NCBI RefSeq assembly: GCF_001591345.1
Contig: NZ_BCUS01000009.1
Span: 1-64,000 of the forward strand
Source: Variovorax boronicumulans NBRC 103145
GTDB lineage: Bacteria > Pseudomonadota > Gammaproteobacteria > Burkholderiales > Burkholderiaceae_C
Reading direction: 5' to 3'
Length of the DNA stretch: 64,000 nucleotides
A program made the translations under genes and the position numbers. The notes below the pieces were generated by a model that saw only the letters and a list, made by a program, of their open reading frames with translations, did not search any database and was not told where the DNA came from. Shown one piece after another: positions 61,083-64,000 of the stretch; within the stretch, counting starts at the first letter, position 1; each line of letters starts with the position of its first letter.

Positions 61083-61841
61083 ATGCCCACGCCCCCTTCT
61101 TCACCCCACGCCCCGGTCACCCTGTCGATCGTGAGCCACGGCCAGCTCGCGCTGGTGCTGCCGCTGCTCGAGCAGCTCGACCGGCACAGCCGGGACGCGA
61201 TCGCCAAGGTCGTGCTCACGCTGAACATTCCCGAGGCCGACCTGCTCGCAGGACGACAGTGGGGCTTTCCGATCGAGCGCATCGAGAACGCGGCGCCCCT
61301 GGGCTTCGGCGCCAACCACAACCAGGCCTTCGCGCGCTGCGACACGCCCTGGTTCCTGGTGCTCAACCCCGACATCCGCTTCGACGCCGACGTGCTCGCC
61401 CCGATGCTCGCCCAGGCCGCGCCCGACGCCGGCCTGATGACGCCGCGCATCCTGGAGTCGGGCCGGCCCGAGCCCGAGCCGCACCGCGCGCTGCTGACCC
61501 CCTTCGAGATCCTGGGCCGCAAGAAGCCCGGCTACCAGTCGCCGGCCGTGCCGGCCTGGATTCCGGGCCTGTTCATGCTGTTTCGCAGCGAGGCCTACCG
61601 CAAGATCGGCGGCTTCGACGAACGCTTCTTCATGTACGGGGAAGACTTCGACATCTGCGCCCGCACCCGGCTGGCCGGCTGGAAGCTCCAGGTGACCGAA
61701 GACCTGCGCGCGCGCCACGACGCCCAGCGCGCCAGCCACCGCAGCAAGAAGTACCTGTACTGGCACGTGACCAGCCTGCTCAAGGTGTGGCTGTCGGGCG
61801 CTTTCTGGCGCTACTGGCGGCTGCAGCGCGCCGCCGCCTGA
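61083..61841 (+). CDS. Family 2 glycosyltransferase
   Basis: 252 residues. VTLSIVSHGQLALVLPLLEQ, APLGFGANHNQAFARCDTPW, FLVLNPDIRFDADVLAPML (DxD-like NPD), IPGLFMLFRSEAYRKIGGFD and YGEDFDICARTRLAGWKLQV (ED active site) mark rhamnosyl-type GT2 enzymes. The start is shortly after the divergent WecA-type gene. It likely extends the surface polysaccharide. Confidence 0.92.
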   Translation: MPTPPSSPHAPVTLSIVSHGQLALVLPLLEQLDRHSRDAIAKVVLTLNIPEADLLAGRQWGFPIERIENAAPLGFGANHNQAFARCDTPWFLVLNPDIRFDADVLAPMLAQAAPDAGLMTPRILESGRPEPEPHRALLTPFEILGRKKPGYQSPAVPAWIPGLFMLFRSEAYRKIGGFDERFFMYGEDFDICARTRLAGWKLQVTEDLRARHDAQRASHRSKKYLYWHVTSLLKVWLSGAFWRYWRLQRAAA

Positions 61842-61924
61842 AAAAGGCACGGCGGCGTTTGCGAGGACAATCGGGGCCGAAAAGCCCGCACCGAAGCCCG
61901 CAAGCGCCGCTTTCAGCACCGACG

Positions 61925-63943
61925 ATGACGACCACGAGCAGCCCGACCTCCCTCCCCGAACACGCCCACCTGGTTCACCCGAAATACCGCCCGGACATCG
62001 ACGGGCTGCGCGCCATCGCGGTGCTGTCGGTGCTCGGCTACCACGCGTTCCCGCAGTGGATCAAGGGCGGCTTCATCGGCGTCGACATCTTCTTCGTCAT
62101 CTCGGGCTTCCTGATCACCACCATCATCCTGGGCAGCTTCCAGGGCGACGGCTTCAGCTACCGCGAGTTCTATGCGCGCCGCGTGAAGCGCATCTTCCCG
62201 GCGCTGGCGCTGGTGCTGCTGGCCACCATGGCCTTCGGCTGGTTCGCCCTGCTGCCGCACGAATGGGAGCAGCTGGGCAAGCACGTGGCCGCGGGCGCGG
62301 GCTTCGTCTCGAACTTCGCCTTCTGGAGCGAGGCCGGCTACTTCGACAACGCGGCCGAGACCAAGCCGCTGCTGCACCTGTGGTCGCTGGCCATCGAGGA
62401 GCAGTTCTACATCTTCTGGCCCGTGCTGCTGGGCCTGGCCTGGAAGCGCAAGTGGCGCATGCTCACGGTGCTCGGCACGGTGGCGGCGATGTCGTTCCTG
62501 CTCAACGTGACGACCATCCACAGCCACCGCACGGCCGCGTTCTATTCGCCGCTGTCGCGCTTCTGGGAACTGATGATCGGCGGCATGCTGGCCTACGCGC
62601 GGCTGCACCGCCCGCCGCCGCAGCCGGGCTGGAGCCGCCACGCACAGTCGATCGCCGGCCTCGTGCTGATCGTGCTGGGCCTGTGCTACATCCGCGGCGG
62701 CAAGGCCTTCCCCGGGTTCTGGGCCATCCTGCCGTCGGTGGGTGCCTTCTTCTGCATCGCGGCCGGGCCGAGCGGCGTGCTCAATCGTTACGTGCTGGCC
62801 TCCAAGCCGATGGTGTGGGTGGGGCTGATCAGCTACCCGCTCTACCTCTGGCACTGGCCGCTGCTGGCTTACGCACGCATCCTCGAAGGCAAGCTGCCGT
62901 CGGACGGCATCCGGGCGCTGATGCTGGTGGCGTCATTCGTGCTGGCCTGGCTGACCTACCGGTTCGTCGAGCGCTACACGCGCCGCAGCGAGAACCCGAC
63001 GGTCACGGCGGGGCTGGTGGCCGTGATGGTCGGCTTCGTCGTGCTCGGCCTGCTGGCGACCACGCGCTACTACGTGGGCCGCCACAGCGATCCTTACTTC
63101 AACAAGACCGCCGCGGCCGCCAAGGACTGGGCCTACCCGGACGGCCTGAGCCCGATCAAGGTCGACGGCGAGGTGCTGCAGCAGATCGGGCAGGGCAAGC
63201 GACGGGTGCTGTTCTTCGGGGACAGCCATATCGAGCAGTACGGACCGCGCGCCGTCGAGCTCGCCAAGACCTCGCCGGGCACGCTCGATTCGCTCTCCTT
63301 CGTGACCTGGGGCGCCTGCCCGCCGATTCCCAACGTGGTCGACGAGCAGAACAACCTGTGCGGCGAACGTCGCGACGGCGGCATGCGGCTGGCCATGAGC
63401 GACCGGTTCGACGCCGTCGTCTTCGGCGGCTGCTGGAACTGCTACTTCACCGAGACCGGCAAGCCCAACGCCGAGAACGCCGCAGCCGACCGCTACTACT
63501 TCTTCGACGGCAAGGACAAGCGGCGCTTCATGGGCGGCGGCGGCGTGGACTTCTCGCTCAACATGTTAGAGACGGTGCTGACGACCTTGTCCAAGCACAA
63601 GCAGGTCTACCTGCTGCTGGACAACCCGGTCGGCGCAGGCTTCGGCCCCGAAGAATTCGTGAAGGGTGGCCGACTGAGCCACATGCAAGTGGGCAAGATG
63701 TCGCCCACCGCCCCCTGGGACCCGAGGCAGAAGGCGCTGCACGAGCGCATGCGGCAGATCGCGCAGCGCAGCGGCGCCATCGTGATCGACCCGATCCCGA
63801 CCCTGTGCCAGAAAGACTGGTGCACCCGCGCCGATGCCGACGCCACGCCGATCTACAAGGACGCGGGCCACCTGCGCGCCGAGTACGCGCGCTCGCACGC
63901 CACCTACATGGACCCGGCGATGACGTCGGCGCCGGCCCGCTGA
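61925..63943 (+). CDS. OafA/YrhL-type acyltransferase with SGNH domain
   Basis: 672 residues from ATG 61925. N-terminal acyltransferase-3 domain with ten or more helices: YRPDIDGLRAIAVLSVLGYH (catalytic His), GGFIGVDIFFVISGFLITTI, FYARRVKRIFPALALVLLAT and PLLHLWSLAIEEQFYIFWPV. C-terminal periplasmic SGNH-like domain from about residue 395: RVLFFGDSHIEQYGPRAVEL and IYKDAGHLRAEYARSHATYM (Asp-His). It adds acetyl groups to a surface polysaccharide. Last gene of the small cluster. Confidence 0.95.
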   Translation: MTTTSSPTSLPEHAHLVHPKYRPDIDGLRAIAVLSVLGYHAFPQWIKGGFIGVDIFFVISGFLITTIILGSFQGDGFSYREFYARRVKRIFPALALVLLATMAFGWFALLPHEWEQLGKHVAAGAGFVSNFAFWSEAGYFDNAAETKPLLHLWSLAIEEQFYIFWPVLLGLAWKRKWRMLTVLGTVAAMSFLLNVTTIHSHRTAAFYSPLSRFWELMIGGMLAYARLHRPPPQPGWSRHAQSIAGLVLIVLGLCYIRGGKAFPGFWAILPSVGAFFCIAAGPSGVLNRYVLASKPMVWVGLISYPLYLWHWPLLAYARILEGKLPSDGIRALMLVASFVLAWLTYRFVERYTRRSENPTVTAGLVAVMVGFVVLGLLATTRYYVGRHSDPYFNKTAAAAKDWAYPDGLSPIKVDGEVLQQIGQGKRRVLFFGDSHIEQYGPRAVELAKTSPGTLDSLSFVTWGACPPIPNVVDEQNNLCGERRDGGMRLAMSDRFDAVVFGGCWNCYFTETGKPNAENAAADRYYFFDGKDKRRFMGGGGVDFSLNMLETVLTTLSKHKQVYLLLDNPVGAGFGPEEFVKGGRLSHMQVGKMSPTAPWDPRQKALHERMRQIAQRSGAIVIDPIPTLCQKDWCTRADADATPIYKDAGHLRAEYARSHATYMDPAMTSAPAR

Positions 63944-63953
63944 GGACCAGGCT

Positions 63954-63975
63954 GCGGCGGTCTCCAGGCCGCCGC
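63954..63975. terminator. Hairpin between convergent genes at the window's end
   Basis: GCGGCGG and CCGCCGC make a perfect 7-bp stem around an 8-base loop, 10 bases after the acyltransferase stop. No T-run is visible in the few bases that follow. Confidence 0.6.
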
Positions 63976-63983
63976 GGTGCGCA

Positions 63984-64000
63984 TCAGGCCTTGTAGAGCT
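63984..64000 (-). CDS. End of a minus-strand gene (partial)
   Basis: On the minus strand the last bases read LYKA followed by a stop (TGA). It looks like the last four codons of a gene that is cut by the window edge and converges on the acyltransferase gene. Too short to identify. Confidence 0.35.

Overview
The window looks like a chromosomal segment of a high-GC betaproteobacterium of the family Comamonadaceae, most likely Variovorax or a close relative. This is inferred from gene content (many TRAP-type and amino-acid ABC transporters, acyl-CoA metabolism genes, slmA next to argB) and from protein-level recognition. No rRNA or tRNA is present to fix the taxon.

Layout. (1) 1-2027: end of etfB, then etfA and a nitronate monooxygenase-like gene, ordinary core sequence. 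(2) About 2270-17500: an accessory region with visibly lower GC. Its core (2412-12699) is a one-strand array of small, mostly unrelated single genes. A conserved 19-bp sequence (consensus CGGCCANAACCGGNCNTTC) sits between almost every stop codon and the next start. A catalytic-domain-only tyrosine recombinase lies in the middle (8848-9471). Several members resemble immunity-type families: two SUKH-like, one DUF2625, possible DMP19- and DUF2185-like. The arrangement recalls recombinase-associated acquired interbacterial defence (rAID) clusters of Bacteroidales and is the most interesting part of the window. The array is followed by a secreted hypothetical, a DUF1993 gene, an NTF2-like periplasmic protein, a Fes/IroE-type esterase, a small membrane protein, a TCAA tetranucleotide tract and a MocR-type regulator. 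(3) 19114-24157: a GreA/GreB-like gene and a TRAP transporter operon ending in a nucleoside hydrolase. (4) 24227-28809: glutamate/aspartate-type ABC transporter (gltIJKL order, minus strand) with a LysR regulator upstream. (5) 28871-34858: amidase, 2-hydroxyacid dehydrogenase, Atm1-type ABC exporter, divergent acyl-CoA thioesterase, orphan substrate-binding protein. (6) 34955-46310: a minus-strand fatty-acid oxidation cluster (TetR regulator, acyl-CoA dehydrogenase, FadN-type multifunctional protein, thiolase, hydrolase, thioesterase, SDR, DsbA-like isomerase, enoyl-CoA hydratase) punctuated by three copies of a roughly 90-bp structured repeat. (7) 46460-48213: divergent SDR/LysR pair. (8) 48203-57183: a sugar-acid catabolism divergon around a GntR regulator with a palindromic operator. 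It has a TRAP transporter, a UxaA/GarD-type dehydratase and an Ldh2-type dehydrogenase on one side, and two SDRs and an FAH-family hydrolase on the other. (9) 57180-63943: an EamA exporter, slmA, argB, and surface polysaccharide genes (WecA/MraY-type transferase, family 2 glycosyltransferase, OafA-type acyltransferase).

The metabolic blocks are coherent transport-plus-catabolism units, each with a local regulator. The accessory array is different: it has no pathway logic, its genes are separately packaged, one is frameshifted, and the repeats tie it to a recombinase. No CRISPR array, tRNA, rRNA or intact insertion sequence was seen. Functions come from reading translated sequence and from memory of protein families. 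No database search was run.
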